55,024 nucleotides of DNA, taken from NCBI RefSeq assembly GCF_001083795.1, contig NZ_LAVK01000007.1, forward strand, positions 1 through 55,024, in the 5' to 3' direction. This stretch comes from Streptomyces sp. SBT349. GTDB lineage: Bacteria; Actinomycetota; Actinomycetes; Streptomycetales; Streptomycetaceae. The position numbers were made by a program, and so were the translations under genes. This document shows positions 32,918 through 42,691 of the stretch, piece by piece (position 1 is the first letter of the stretch; each line of letters starts with the position of its first letter). The notes under the pieces are model-generated. The model saw nothing but the letters and a program-made list of their open reading frames with translations. It had not been told where the DNA came from and did no database searches.

Positions 32918-33880
32918 GTGACCGATCACGACGAGGCGGCGGCTCTCCGACCGTTGACACTGGCCTGGGTGAGCCGGCACCTGGACATCGGCGAACGGGT
33001 CGTCGGAATCGAGGCGCTGCACGGCGGCGTCACTGCCGACATGCGGAGGCTGACCATCGGCACGCGGGACGGAGGCACCCGTGACCTGGTGCTGCGGAGC
33101 TTCGTCGACCCGTTCTTCGTGGAGCGCGCCGAGGACTCGCTGAACAGGGAGGCCGGCGCCTTGACCCTGCTCCCGGAAACCGGCGTGCCGGCTCCCGGAC
33201 TGGTCGCGGTTGATCCGACCGCGGCGCATTGCGAGTATCCGTCGCTCCTCATGACACATGTGGCGGGCCGGACGGTCCTCGACGATGAGGGAGTGGAGGC
33301 GCGCGTCCCCCTGCTGGCCCGCCAACTCGTGGCGATCCACGCGTTGCGACCCGCTGAACGGCCCGGGGAGTACGTGGCGTTGACGACCGCCGACACCGTC
33401 GTGGTCCCGAAGGGCGCCGACGCGGCGGCATGGGCCGCGGCGATCGACGTGATCCGCACGCCGGCGCCGCGCTATGCAGGGCGATTCCTGCACCGGGACT
33501 TCCACCCCGGCAACGTGCTGTTCGACGTGCCGCGTTCAAGCCCGGCAGGTGCCCGGATCACCGGCGTCGTCGACTGGGCAGCGACCTCCTGGGGCCCGGC
33601 GGATCTCGATGTGGCGCACTGCTCCACCAGTCTCGCGCTGCTGCACGGCCCGGCGTGGGGTCTGCGGTTCCCTGAGGCGTACGAGAGGGCCGGCGGGGTG
33701 CTGGCCGCGTCCGCGAGCGAGCGGCTGTACTGGCTGGTGCGCGACGGGCTGGCGTGCTCGGAAGAAGTGCGGTTGGTGTCGCAGCCATGGCGGGAGGCGG
33801 GGAGGACAGAACTGACGACGCGAGCCGTGGAGGAGCGGCTGGACGTCTATGTCACCACCCTGATGAACACGCTGGGCTGA
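32918..33880 (+). CDS. Phosphotransferase (APH) family protein (copy 2)
   Basis: Mirror of 21145-22107: 320 aa, HRDFHPGN catalytic loop and VVDW metal site complete. Confidence 0.8.
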   Translation: MTDHDEAAALRPLTLAWVSRHLDIGERVVGIEALHGGVTADMRRLTIGTRDGGTRDLVLRSFVDPFFVERAEDSLNREAGALTLLPETGVPAPGLVAVDPTAAHCEYPSLLMTHVAGRTVLDDEGVEARVPLLARQLVAIHALRPAERPGEYVALTTADTVVVPKGADAAAWAAAIDVIRTPAPRYAGRFLHRDFHPGNVLFDVPRSSPAGARITGVVDWAATSWGPADLDVAHCSTSLALLHGPAWGLRFPEAYERAGGVLAASASERLYWLVRDGLACSEEVRLVSQPWREAGRTELTTRAVEERLDVYVTTLMNTLG

Positions 33881-34267
33881 GCCAACGCGGCCCCCGCACC
33901 CCGCGCGCGCGGGGATCGCCCCAGGCGCGGCATGCCGCCGCCGAGATGCGGGCGTCGTCGTCGCCGCACCCGCGGGTGGATCAGCGAGGACGACCCGTTG
34001 GGCAAGGTCAACCTCCACGCCCTCGCCACCGAAGCCGGGCGGAGGGAGATCAGCCCGTCCAAGGAGGAGTTCGAGCGGCCGGGCAGACGCGCTCGAAGTC
34101 GCGCATCGATCCCCCGACCCGTCGTCGATCGTCACGTACAGTGCGGCCGAGAGGGTACAACCCGCTCCGGCCACACCGCGGAGCCACGTGTCGAACGTGG
34201 TCGCGGCTTGGCTCAGACGTGCCGCCGCCATCGCGGGATCGAGGCCGGCATCCAGGTGGAGGCAACA
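33881..34267. other. Intergenic stretch with decayed frames (copy 2)
   Basis: Mirror of 20758-21144. No gene supported. Confidence 0.4.
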
Positions 34268-35341
34268 GTGAAAGCCCCTGACATGTCGCACGGTGCGCGT
34301 CTCACCGCCCATGGTGCCGTCTCCACTTCCCTCGCCCTGTGCGGTGATCGCGCACTGCGCGAGCTCGTGGACACGGCCAAGCCGATCGGATCCGGCATCG
34401 GCGGGACGTCGTCCCTGCTGGAGGTCGCCGGAACCCCGGTCTTCGTGAAGCGGGTGCCCCTCAGCGACATGGAGAGGCAGCCCGAGCACGTCCGGTCCAC
34501 GGCGAACCTGTTCGAGCTGCCCGCCTTCTGCCACTACGGCGTCGGCACCCTCGCCGGGCCGGGCTTCGGGGCCTGGAGAGAGCTCGCCGTGCACACCATG
34601 ACGACGAACTGGGTGCTGGCGGCGGAACACGAGGGCTTCCCTCTGATGTACCACTGGCGAGTACTGCCGGACTCGACGCCCCTGCCCGAGGACCTGGCCG
34701 ACATCGAACGGGCTGTCGCGTACCGGGGCGGCGGATCGCAGGTGCGCCGCCGGATCGAGGCCCTCCAGCGGTCCTCGGCGAGCGTCGCGCTGTTCCTGGA
34801 GTACATCCCGCAAAACCTGCACCAGTGGTTGAGCACCCAGGTCGAAGCGGGCGACGAGGTCGCCAACCGGGCCTGCGCCATGGTGGAGAGAGAACTGGCA
34901 GCCGGTATCTCGTTCATGAACGACCGCGGACTCCTGCACTTCGACGCGCACTTCGAGAACATCCTGACCGACGGCCGGCGCCTCTTCTTCGCGGACTACG
35001 GCCTCGCGATCTCCTCCCGGTTCGAGCTGTCGCAGGACGAGGCCGGCTTCTTCGACCGGCATCAGACCTACGACCGCTGTTTCACCGCCACGTATCTGGT
35101 GAACTGGCTGGTCACCGCTCTGTTCGGATACCAGAGGGAGGACCGGGACGGCCGCTACGAGCTGGTGCGCGCCTACGCGGAGGGCAAACGTCCCACCGGA
35201 ATCCCCGAGGAGGCCGCAGCGATCCTCACCCGGCACTCTCCCATCGCGGCCGTGATATCGGACTTCAACCTCAGGTTCCAGCGCCGGAGTCGGCAGACCC
35301 CATATCCGCTGGAGGAGATCCGCCGGATCGGCGGCACGTGA
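34268..35341 (+). CDS. Protein kinase-like protein (copy 2)
   Basis: Mirror of 19684-20757: 357 aa, HFDAHFEN catalytic loop, DYG motif, GTG start with GGAGG at 34258-34262. Confidence 0.7.
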   Translation: MKAPDMSHGARLTAHGAVSTSLALCGDRALRELVDTAKPIGSGIGGTSSLLEVAGTPVFVKRVPLSDMERQPEHVRSTANLFELPAFCHYGVGTLAGPGFGAWRELAVHTMTTNWVLAAEHEGFPLMYHWRVLPDSTPLPEDLADIERAVAYRGGGSQVRRRIEALQRSSASVALFLEYIPQNLHQWLSTQVEAGDEVANRACAMVERELAAGISFMNDRGLLHFDAHFENILTDGRRLFFADYGLAISSRFELSQDEAGFFDRHQTYDRCFTATYLVNWLVTALFGYQREDRDGRYELVRAYAEGKRPTGIPEEAAAILTRHSPIAAVISDFNLRFQRRSRQTPYPLEEIRRIGGT

Positions 35342-35376
35342 CTCAACGAGACGTGACATCGGCCACGGGCCGCCTC

Positions 35377-35390
35377 GCCGGGTACCCGGC
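35377..35390. terminator. Palindrome between convergent genes (copy 2)
   Basis: Mirror of 19635-19648. Confidence 0.35.
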
Positions 35391-35408
35391 CCGCCGGCGT
35401 GGTGCCGG

Positions 35409-35777
35409 CTACCGCTCGCCGACGGTGTAGGTCAGGTGGGTCACCCGGGTCGAGGAGACGGTGCGGACCTGGTTCAGGGCTAGGCGGTCGGGTGCCACAC
35501 GGTCGAACAGGCGGATGCCGGTGCCGAACAGCACGGGCGCGAGGGTGATCGAGAACTCGTCGACCAGGCCGGTGTCCAGGTACTCCTGGATGGTCTCGCC
35601 ACCGCCGGCGATGCGGACGTCGCGGTCGCCGGCGGCCCCGCGGGCCTGGTCGAGCGCGCTCTCGATGCCGTCGTTGACGAAATGGAAGGTCGTGCCGCCC
35701 GGCCGCTCCCACGGATCGCGCTTCTCGTGGGTCACGACGAAGACCGGGGTGTGGAACGGGCAGTCTTCTTCGCACAT
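35409..35777 (-). pseudogene. RibD/DHFR-like protein, 5'-truncated (copy 2)
   Basis: Mirror of 19248-19616: 122 aa, N-terminal third of the reductase domain missing. Confidence 0.7.
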
Positions 35778-35789
35778 GAGGCGTGGTGT

Positions 35790-36668
35790 TCAGCCGGGGG
35801 TGTGTTCGGCGGCGTAGTGGGTCAGGATCTCGTCGGTGGTGCCGCCGGTGCGCAGGAAGTGCGTGTCGAGAACGGTGGCGAGTTCGTCGAGGGCGCCGGC
35901 GAGCAGGGTGCCGCTCAGTTGCACGTCGGCTCGGGTGGCCGCCCGGCCCCGGCGGGCCAGGTCGGTGGCGTAGCCGACCGTGGCCGACAGGGTGGCATCG
36001 CTCTCCAGGCCCCGTTCGCTGTCGTGGAAGTAGTACGTCTCCGGGTACTGGCTGAGATCGACGTGGATGCAGAGCAGGTCTCTGGCCAGGTTCCCGAGGA
36101 TTGCCGCGCCACCGGGGGAGTCGAGCACGGGATCGGTGAGGCCGGCCCTTCGCAGCAGAGCCAGGTGGGAGACCGCGACCCTGCGTCGCGCGAGCGCCGG
36201 GTAGATGCCCAGTACCCAGGCCACCACGGCCGTCAGCAGCAGGAAGCCGATCAGCGACTCGAGCGGCGTCACCAGTCGCAGCCAGGTGTCCGCCGGGGTG
36301 ATGTCGCCGAGACCGAGGGTGGAGATCATGACCAGCGACAGGTAGAACGAGTCGAGCAGGTCCGTGGCGCCGGAGGACTCCATCTCCGAGCTGAGGGTGA
36401 AGCCGTCTGGCATGTGCGGCCAGTAGACCAGGGTCCAGCCGGCCACGAGGGTGAGCGACCACCCGGTGACCACGACCACCATGGCCAGTGAGCCGGTGAG
36501 CCCGAGGAGCGGGAATCGGGTGGACCGTCTCCGGGAAAGGCGCCAGAACCCCGCCATCACCAGGTGGATGATCCCGGCGCGGCGGGTGGGATGCCAGATC
36601 GTGTGGAACAGGTCCCGGAGCACGGCCGCGATCAGCACCGCACCGAGAACAGAGATCCACCAGCCCAT
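35790..36668 (-). CDS. Ion channel-domain membrane protein (copy 2)
   Basis: Mirror of 18357-19235: 292 aa, pore motif TLGLGD, three membrane helices. Confidence 0.75.
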   Translation of the reverse strand: MGWWISVLGAVLIAAVLRDLFHTIWHPTRRAGIIHLVMAGFWRLSRRRSTRFPLLGLTGSLAMVVVVTGWSLTLVAGWTLVYWPHMPDGFTLSSEMESSGATDLLDSFYLSLVMISTLGLGDITPADTWLRLVTPLESLIGFLLLTAVVAWVLGIYPALARRRVAVSHLALLRRAGLTDPVLDSPGGAAILGNLARDLLCIHVDLSQYPETYYFHDSERGLESDATLSATVGYATDLARRGRAATRADVQLSGTLLAGALDELATVLDTHFLRTGGTTDEILTHYAAEHTPG

Positions 36669-36891
36669 TGACCCTCCAGAGCACCGGATCATGGCACGGG
36701 TTCGAGGCGAGTTCGGGCACGCCACCCGTTCGGCCCGGCGGGCCGTGTCTCGCGCCAGTCACCGCGGACCGCCCGATCAGTGACGAGATGGAACAGGGAC
36801 GAGAACGAGCAGCGCATCCACGGCCTGCTCACCAGAGGGGGTAATCCGCACGCTCACTCCGGACGGGACGCAGTTCGACGACCCCGACTCG

Positions 36892-36918
36892 GTGAACGGC
36901 CATCCACACCTGTGAACG
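36892..36918 (+). promoter_or_regulatory. GTGAACG direct repeats (copy 2)
   Basis: Copies at 36892-36898 and 36912-36918, with GATAAG at 36921-36926, upstream of the XRE gene. Confidence 0.45.
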
Positions 36919-36981
36919 ACGATAAGGTGCACACAAAGCCGACATGAGCGATCACCACGAGCGAGGAAGTGAGGGGCACCG

Positions 36982-37653
36982 ATGCCAGCCACGGCCCGGA
37001 GACGGCGCACCCTGGCCGAAAAGCTGAAGTGGCTCCGGGACATGAAAGTCCCCAAGGGCGAGCCGCCCCCCTCCTACGAGGTCACCGCCCGGCAGATCAC
37101 CAAGGCCACGGACGTCAGCATCTCCGGCCCCTACTTCTGGGAACTCACGACCGGCAGAACGACCAACCCCAAGCTCCACCACCTCCGGGCCCTGGCGAAG
37201 TACTTCTCCGTCCCCGTCGGGTATCTCGCCGACGAACAAGCCGACTCCCGACAGCTGGAGGCGGAGCTGGAACTGCTGCACGCGCTCGAACGCGACGACG
37301 TGCGAGACCTCAACCGCCCCGGCACGAACGACGCCAACGGGGACCTCCCCATCATCCAAGGGCTCCTCGGAAAGCTACGGATGCTGGACGACTTCGGCGA
37401 CGAGGACACCCGCGAACTCACCCTGCGCCTCACCATGCTCGACGCAGACGCCCGAAAAGCCCTCACCGAAATCCTCGACGATGCCGAGATCCTGAAGGCG
37501 CTGGAACACGAGAACGCACGCGACGCAGCCGTACGCGTCGCTCGCCTGTCCGGCGGCAGTCAGCAGGCCGTGCTGACCATGATCGACCAACTCAACCGGG
37601 TCGAGAAATCCAGCGGGGGACGCGGTCAGCAGCCGCGCAGTCGCACGCGATAA
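36982..37653 (+). CDS. XRE-family transcriptional regulator (copy 2)
   Basis: Mirror of 17372-18043: 223 aa, N-terminal helix-turn-helix, acidic helical C-terminal part. Confidence 0.8.
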   Translation: MPATARRRRTLAEKLKWLRDMKVPKGEPPPSYEVTARQITKATDVSISGPYFWELTTGRTTNPKLHHLRALAKYFSVPVGYLADEQADSRQLEAELELLHALERDDVRDLNRPGTNDANGDLPIIQGLLGKLRMLDDFGDEDTRELTLRLTMLDADARKALTEILDDAEILKALEHENARDAAVRVARLSGGSQQAVLTMIDQLNRVEKSSGGRGQQPRSRTR

Positions 37654-37695
37654 TCCCGGTGACGTCGGCGATCATCCCCGGGATACTGGTCGCCC

Positions 37696-38442
37696 ATGGA
37701 TGAGGTCAAGGTCGTCGTCGCCCATTCCGAGCGCGCGACGCTGCGCGTCGGCGACGTGTTCCTGAAGGTGGACGCCGATCAGGTGCGCATCGACGTCGAG
37801 GTCGAGGCGATGGCCCTGGCGCCGGTCCCGACCCCGGAGGTCCTGTGGCGCAAGCCGTCCGTGCTCGCGATCGCCGCACTCCCGGGGACGGCGCTCGGCC
37901 GCCTCGGTGAGCCGTCGACCGCGTCCCCGGCGGCGTGGGCCGCGGCGGGTGCCGCCATCCGGAAGTTGCACGAGGCGCCGTTGCCGCCCTGGCCCGGCCG
38001 GCGCCGACGGGATCCCGACGAGTTGGCGGCGGAACTCGACGGCGAGTGCGAGTTGCTCGTGACGAACGGCGTCCTGCCCACCGACCTGGTCACCCGCAAC
38101 CGCCAGGTCGCCGAGGCCGCGATCCGGCCGTGGACGCCGGTGTTCGCGCACGGCGACCTGCAGATCGATCACGTCTTCGTCGACGGCGACGAGGTCACCG
38201 GCATCATCGACTGGTCCGAAGCGGCCGGGGGTGACGCCCTCTTCGACCTCGCCACCTTCACGCTCGGACACGAGGAACACCTGAGCGACGTCATCGCCGG
38301 TTATGGCACCGACGTCGACCTCGACGTGATCCACGCGTGGTGGTCGTTGCGAAGCCTGCTGGGAGTTCGCTGGCTGGTCGAGCACGGCTTCGACGCGTTC
38401 GCGCCGGGCTGTGAGGTCGATGTGCTGAGATCCCGGATGTGA
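37696..38442 (+). CDS. Aminoglycoside phosphotransferase-family protein (copy 2)
   Basis: Mirror of 16583-17329: 248 aa, HGDLQIDH loop with His replacing Asn. Confidence 0.75.
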   Translation: MDEVKVVVAHSERATLRVGDVFLKVDADQVRIDVEVEAMALAPVPTPEVLWRKPSVLAIAALPGTALGRLGEPSTASPAAWAAAGAAIRKLHEAPLPPWPGRRRRDPDELAAELDGECELLVTNGVLPTDLVTRNRQVAEAAIRPWTPVFAHGDLQIDHVFVDGDEVTGIIDWSEAAGGDALFDLATFTLGHEEHLSDVIAGYGTDVDLDVIHAWWSLRSLLGVRWLVEHGFDAFAPGCEVDVLRSRM

Positions 38443-38555
38443 GGCTGCGCGAGCCCGACTGCTACGAGTGCGTTCTGACGCAAGGAGCAAGCCCTCTCCC
38501 GGGGGCATCACCTGCCCTCACTCCCAACTAAGCGCGGTGCGGAGCCACCGCCAGC

Positions 38556-38796
38556 CTCGGCCACCACCCGGATGGCACACGCGACACCAAACGCGCCAGC
38601 GGCCGTACCAAAGAGCTGCTCGCCAGCAGCGACGCACTCGCCGCCGAGCGCTCGGACCCGGCTGGCCACACGGTGGAGGACGCGGTGGTCAACTACCGCA
38701 CCCTGGGCAACACCCACATCACCCCCGCCCTCGGCGACATCGAACTCAACGACCTCACCATCGACCACGTCGAGGCATGGCCGGTCACCAAGGCGA
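38556..38796 (+). pseudogene. Tyrosine integrase, N-terminal remnant (copy 2)
   Basis: Mirror of 16229-16469: arm-binding domain (SGRTKEL) and part of the core-binding domain. Confidence 0.6.
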
Positions 38797-38886
38797 AGCC
38801 ACCCACTCCTGCCTCAACCACAACGCCGTCGTCCTCCGCACCGTCCCACCAGGACAACCCGGCCGCGAGGCCGCGCTGGCTGCACC

Positions 38887-39003
38887 CCCGAGACGCACCT
38901 GTACGAGGAGACGTTCGTCAACGAGGTCAACACCTCGGGGGCCCCGTTCACGGTGGTGCCCGCCCGCATGGCCCGCGCCCCCGTCCTCGTCGTGGATCTC
39001 TGA
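38887..39003 (+). pseudogene. C-terminal remnant of an unidentified protein (copy 2)
   Basis: Mirror of 16022-16138. Confidence 0.3.
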
Positions 39004-39197
39004 ACGGGGCCAACGAGCGCCCGTCCGCTCCGGGTTGACTCCCGTGCCACGAAGCCACCCCGACGCCGGCCGCGCGGGGTCGGCCGGGTGGGCGCGACGC
39101 CGGACGAGGTGGTCGAGAACGGCCCCCACGCCGTCACGTCCGTGGCGGGGTGCCGGTGGGTGTCCGGTCCTCGTCGGACATGCCTGGTCATCTTCTT

Positions 39198-39224
39198 CCA
39201 TGTCCGGATCCGTCCTGGACATGG
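39198..39224. promoter_or_regulatory. Inverted repeat CCATGTCC-N11-GGACATGG (copy 2)
   Basis: Mirror of 15801-15827, upstream of the small secreted protein gene. Confidence 0.4.
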
Positions 39225-39292
39225 CCTGCCCCTGGTCGCCGACCCGGCCGCGGCGCACGATTCCCCCACGAACCACCAGGAGGGGACATCAC

Positions 39293-39583
39293 ATGCGCAT
39301 CCGACGCCTTCTAGCCGCCACCGCGGCCACCGCCGCACTCGCCGGGGGTCTTGCCGCCGGCCCGGCTGTGGCCGACAGCGGTGACTCCGGCGTGCGAGTC
39401 ACGTCCAGGGAGGCTGCCTCCGGCGACTTCCAGGCCGCCGCCAGTTGGCACACCATCGACGAGTTCTTCTTCTACTACCAGTGCGAGCACGCCGCGCTCG
39501 ACCTGCAGGTCCGCTACAACTGGACCATGCGCTGCTACGGCGGCGGCCCGATCTCCTACTGGCAGCTCCAGCGCTGGTACTGA
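39293..39583 (+). CDS. Small secreted protein, aromatic-rich (copy 2)
   Basis: Mirror of 15442-15732: 96 aa, Sec signal peptide, two cysteines, ATG with AGGAGGGG upstream. Confidence 0.7.
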   Translation: MRIRRLLAATAATAALAGGLAAGPAVADSGDSGVRVTSREAASGDFQAAASWHTIDEFFFYYQCEHAALDLQVRYNWTMRCYGGGPISYWQLQRWY

Positions 39584-39614
39584 CCGGACCGAGAGCGTCA
39601 ACGGAACACCGCCT

Positions 39615-39634
39615 CCGCCGTCACACGACGGCGG
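39615..39634. terminator. Hairpin between convergent genes (copy 2)
   Basis: Mirror of 15391-15410, 8-bp stem with 4-base loop. Confidence 0.6.
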
Positions 39635-39698
39635 GGGCATCCCGAGCCCGCCCCCGGACGACGGAGGCGCCGACGCGTGCACACGAAGACGCGGCGGA

Positions 39699-40631
39699 TC
39701 ACCCGGGGGGAGCGGATCGACCCGCGGCCTGCGCGCGATACCGCCCCGGTGTGATGCCGAACTCCCTCGCGAAGGCGTGCGAGAGCGCGTACGGGCTGCC
39801 GTAGCCGACTCGGCCGGCGATGGCGGCCAGGGTCTCCGGGGTGTCGCGGAGCAGGGTGGCGGCCAGGATCAGGCGCCACCACGTGAGGTACGCCATCGGC
39901 GGGCGGCCGACCAGGGTGGTGAACCGGCGCGCCAGGGTGGGGCGGGAGACGCCCGCCTCCCCGGCCAGGCGGTCGATGCTCCACGGCGCGGCCGGGTTCG
40001 AGTGCAGCGCCCGCAGGGCGGCGGCCGTCACCGGGTCGCCCAGTGCGCCGGGCCAGACTCCGTCGGTGGTCTCGGTCATCCAGGAGCGGATCATGTAGAC
40101 GAGGAGGAGGTCGAGCAGGTTCGGGAGCGCGATGCATGAGCCGGGCCGCCTCTCGTCCAGCTCACCGGCGAGCAGGTCGATCGCGGCACGGAGTTCGAGG
40201 TGGCCGCCCACCCGGTGGGGAAGGTGGACGACCTCGGGCAGCTCTGCCATGAGCGGGTGCATGCGGCTGCAGTCGAGCCAGTACGTGCCACAGAGCAACT
40301 CCGTCTCGTGGCGATCGGGCAGGGCTCGCGGCTCCGGCCCCGCGAGCCACCGCGCGAACGGCACCGCCTTCTCCTCCGCGACCGCCGCGTCGACCGCGGA
40401 ATCGCTGATCATATGGCCCGTGCCATGAGGCAGCAGCACCGCGTCACCCACGGCGAGAGGTATCGGGGCGCCGCCGTCGGTGCGTAGCCGGCAGGTGCCC
40501 TTCAGGACGACGTAGAAGCCCGCGCCCTCGTACGGGTCCAGCCGCGCGCACCAGCTCCCCCTCATCCGCACCCGGTGGGAGGAGGGGTGCCCGAGGTGTG
40601 CGGCGGAGATCGCGTCGCTCACCACATCCAT
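39699..40631 (-). CDS. AraC-family transcriptional regulator (copy 2)
   Basis: Mirror of 14394-15326: 310 aa, cupin sensor plus AraC helix-turn-helix. Confidence 0.85.
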   Translation of the reverse strand: MDVVSDAISAAHLGHPSSHRVRMRGSWCARLDPYEGAGFYVVLKGTCRLRTDGGAPIPLAVGDAVLLPHGTGHMISDSAVDAAVAEEKAVPFARWLAGPEPRALPDRHETELLCGTYWLDCSRMHPLMAELPEVVHLPHRVGGHLELRAAIDLLAGELDERRPGSCIALPNLLDLLLVYMIRSWMTETTDGVWPGALGDPVTAAALRALHSNPAAPWSIDRLAGEAGVSRPTLARRFTTLVGRPPMAYLTWWRLILAATLLRDTPETLAAIAGRVGYGSPYALSHAFAREFGITPGRYRAQAAGRSAPPG

Positions 40632-40637
40632 CCACCC

Positions 40638-40643
40638 AGGATA
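40638..40643 (-). promoter_or_regulatory. -10 box of the AraC gene (copy 2)
   Basis: Mirror of 14382-14387, TATCCT 6 bases before the ATG. Confidence 0.4.
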
Positions 40644-40696
40644 TCGCCGCGCGCGAAGCGTGAGACGGACGCGTATTCCCTTGAGCCGGACGGGCA

Positions 40697-40725
40697 TTGA
40701 GTGGATCGTTCCGCCTTCCTAGGGT
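40697..40725 (+). promoter_or_regulatory. Leaderless promoter of the MBL hydrolase gene (copy 2)
   Basis: TTGAGT (40697-40702), 17 bases, TAGGGT (40720-40725), ATG at 40733. Confidence 0.6.
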
Positions 40726-40732
40726 CGAGGGC

Positions 40733-41674
40733 ATGACGAACGGGAACGAGCGCGTGGAGAGCATGATGCTGGGGGACGTCGAGGTCATCCGGGTCGTCGA
40801 GTGGCACAGGCCCTTCGCGCCCACCTCCGCCATGTTCCCGGGAGCAACCGCCGACGTGTGGAAGGACAACCAGGACTGGCTGGCGCCGGACCACTGGGAA
40901 CCGGACAGCGACCTGGCGGTGATCGCGTTGCAGACCTGGGTGCTGCGCAGCGCCGGGCGGACCGTCCTGGTCGACACCGGAGCGGGCAACGGGCGCGAGC
41001 GGCCGGGCATGCCGCCGTTCCACCACTGTCGGGGTGATCTCCTCGGCCTCCTGGCGAGGGCCGGTGTGCGGCCGGAGGATGTCGACGTCGTCGTCAACAC
41101 CCACCTCCACGTCGACCACGTCGGCTGGAACACCGTTGACGCGGACGGGGAGTGGGTGCCGACGTTTCCCCACGCGCGTTACCTCATCCCGGCCGCCGAC
41201 GCTTTCCACTACGGTCCGGAGAACGCGTACGGGAACGGCCTGCTGGAGGTCGACCGCCTGATCTACGAGGACAGCGTCGCGCCCGTCCGGCAGGCCGGAC
41301 AGGCCGTGCTGTGGGACGGCCTCCACCGCATCGACGAACACCTCACCCTGGAGTCCGCGCCCGGCCACACTCCCGGCTCATCCGTGCTGCGCCTCGCGTC
41401 CGGGAGCGACCGGGCGGCCTTCGTCGGAGACCTGCTGCACAGCCCGGTGCAGATCCTCCAGCCCTGCTGCAACAGCAACGCCTGCCTGGCCCCGGACCAG
41501 GCGGTGGCCAGTCGCCGGCGGATCCTCGGGCGGGCGGCCGATGAACGGGAGCTCATCGTCCCCGCGCACTTCGGTGGCGCGGGCGCCGTGGAAGTCCGGC
41601 GGGAGGGTGGTGGGTTCGCCCTCGGCCCCTGGGCAACGGCCGGCCCGGAGAGGAGAGCGTCAGCCTCCGAGTGA
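40733..41674 (+). CDS. Metallo-beta-lactamase-fold hydrolase (copy 2)
   Basis: Mirror of 13351-14292: 313 aa, THLHVDH zinc motif. Confidence 0.85.
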   Translation: MTNGNERVESMMLGDVEVIRVVEWHRPFAPTSAMFPGATADVWKDNQDWLAPDHWEPDSDLAVIALQTWVLRSAGRTVLVDTGAGNGRERPGMPPFHHCRGDLLGLLARAGVRPEDVDVVVNTHLHVDHVGWNTVDADGEWVPTFPHARYLIPAADAFHYGPENAYGNGLLEVDRLIYEDSVAPVRQAGQAVLWDGLHRIDEHLTLESAPGHTPGSSVLRLASGSDRAAFVGDLLHSPVQILQPCCNSNACLAPDQAVASRRRILGRAADERELIVPAHFGGAGAVEVRREGGGFALGPWATAGPERRASASE

Positions 41675-41781
41675 GCCTCTGGTCCGGTGTTTCGCGTTCG
41701 GTCCCGACCGCCCTCGTCGGCGCGTCGTCCGTCCGGCGCATCGTCTCGATCACAACCACACCCCGTGACGCGGCGGGCGTA

Positions 41782-41809
41782 GGCGCCCGGGTCCGATGTC
41801 CCGGGCGCC
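41782..41809 (-). terminator. Hairpin terminator (copy 2)
   Basis: Mirror of 13216-13243, 10-bp stem. Confidence 0.6.
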
Positions 41810-41833
41810 CCGCCGATCATCCCTGCTGGTGCC

Positions 41834-42331
41834 TCACGACCCCTGCCCGACGAGGGCGAGCCGGTCCTCGGCGCTCAGCTGGTTCTGTCCGTCGGTCGGC
41901 TGGTTCTGTCCGTCGGCCGACGCGAGCCCGCCGCACTCGGTGATCCGCGACGCGGCGATGTCGAGGCGGACGACGCGTCGGCCCTCGAGATACAGCACCT
42001 CGTTGTCGCAGAACCAGGTCCAGCTCCCCCCCGAGAAGCGGACGTACCCGGACCAGCTCCCGGCGTCCACCGCGTAGCCGTCGGAGTTGAGGCCCTTGTT
42101 CCCGCTGCAGTCGTACATCCGGTAGTCGAGGGCGCCGGAGGACGTGTAGAACCAGTAGTACAGGGCGACGTTGACCGGCTGACAGCCCATGGTGCCGGGC
42201 TGGGACGTCGCCGGTGCCGTCGTCGGTGCCGTCGCCGGCGCTGCCGCCGAAGGAGCGACGCCGACTCCGACGACCGCGCAGACCGCCGCCGCCACCGTCG
42301 CCGTTCTGATCAAGCGTGAACGTACCTTCAT
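41834..42331 (-). CDS. Small secreted protein, unknown function (copy 2)
   Basis: Mirror of 12694-13191: 165 aa, signal peptide, four cysteines in the mature part. Confidence 0.7.
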   Translation of the reverse strand: MKVRSRLIRTATVAAAVCAVVGVGVAPSAAAPATAPTTAPATSQPGTMGCQPVNVALYYWFYTSSGALDYRMYDCSGNKGLNSDGYAVDAGSWSGYVRFSGGSWTWFCDNEVLYLEGRRVVRLDIAASRITECGGLASADGQNQPTDGQNQLSAEDRLALVGQGS

Positions 42332-42428
42332 TGGGTCCACCCCTACTTTCCCGCTCGTATGGCCTGGCGCCCCCCGGCCGTGTCAGTGCCGGGCCGGAAA
42401 GCGCGTTCCTTGTGGTGCGATGCCTAGA

Positions 42429-42475
42429 TATAGGCGCAAATGAGTTGTCCAGCACGTGGGTGCGGCCGTGGACAA
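42429..42475 (+). promoter_or_regulatory. Promoter/operator of the STAND remnant (copy 2)
   Basis: TATAGG at 42429-42434, then TTGTCCA (42445-42451)-N17-TGGACAA (42469-42475). Confidence 0.55.
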
Positions 42476-42495
42476 ACAACGGTCGTCCGGGGGCG

Positions 42496-42645
42496 GTGAG
42501 GGGGCGTCCCCGGCGTGCGCCGGATCCGGAGGCGGGGGTCGTTGAGCTGTGCGCTCGCGAGCTGCGGCAGTCGTGGGCGGCCGCCGGGGCGGGTTGCCGG
42601 GAGTTGTTCGGACGTGCGCGCTTCTCGCCGACGGCGCGGACGGTG
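42496..42645 (+). pseudogene. N-terminal remnant of a second XRE-STAND gene (copy 2)
   Basis: Mirror of 12380-12529, GTG start at 42496, about 50 codons. Confidence 0.65.
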
Positions 42646-42691
42646 GAGCTCGACCAGCGGGCCCACGCTCGGCGGCTTCGTACGGGCCAGC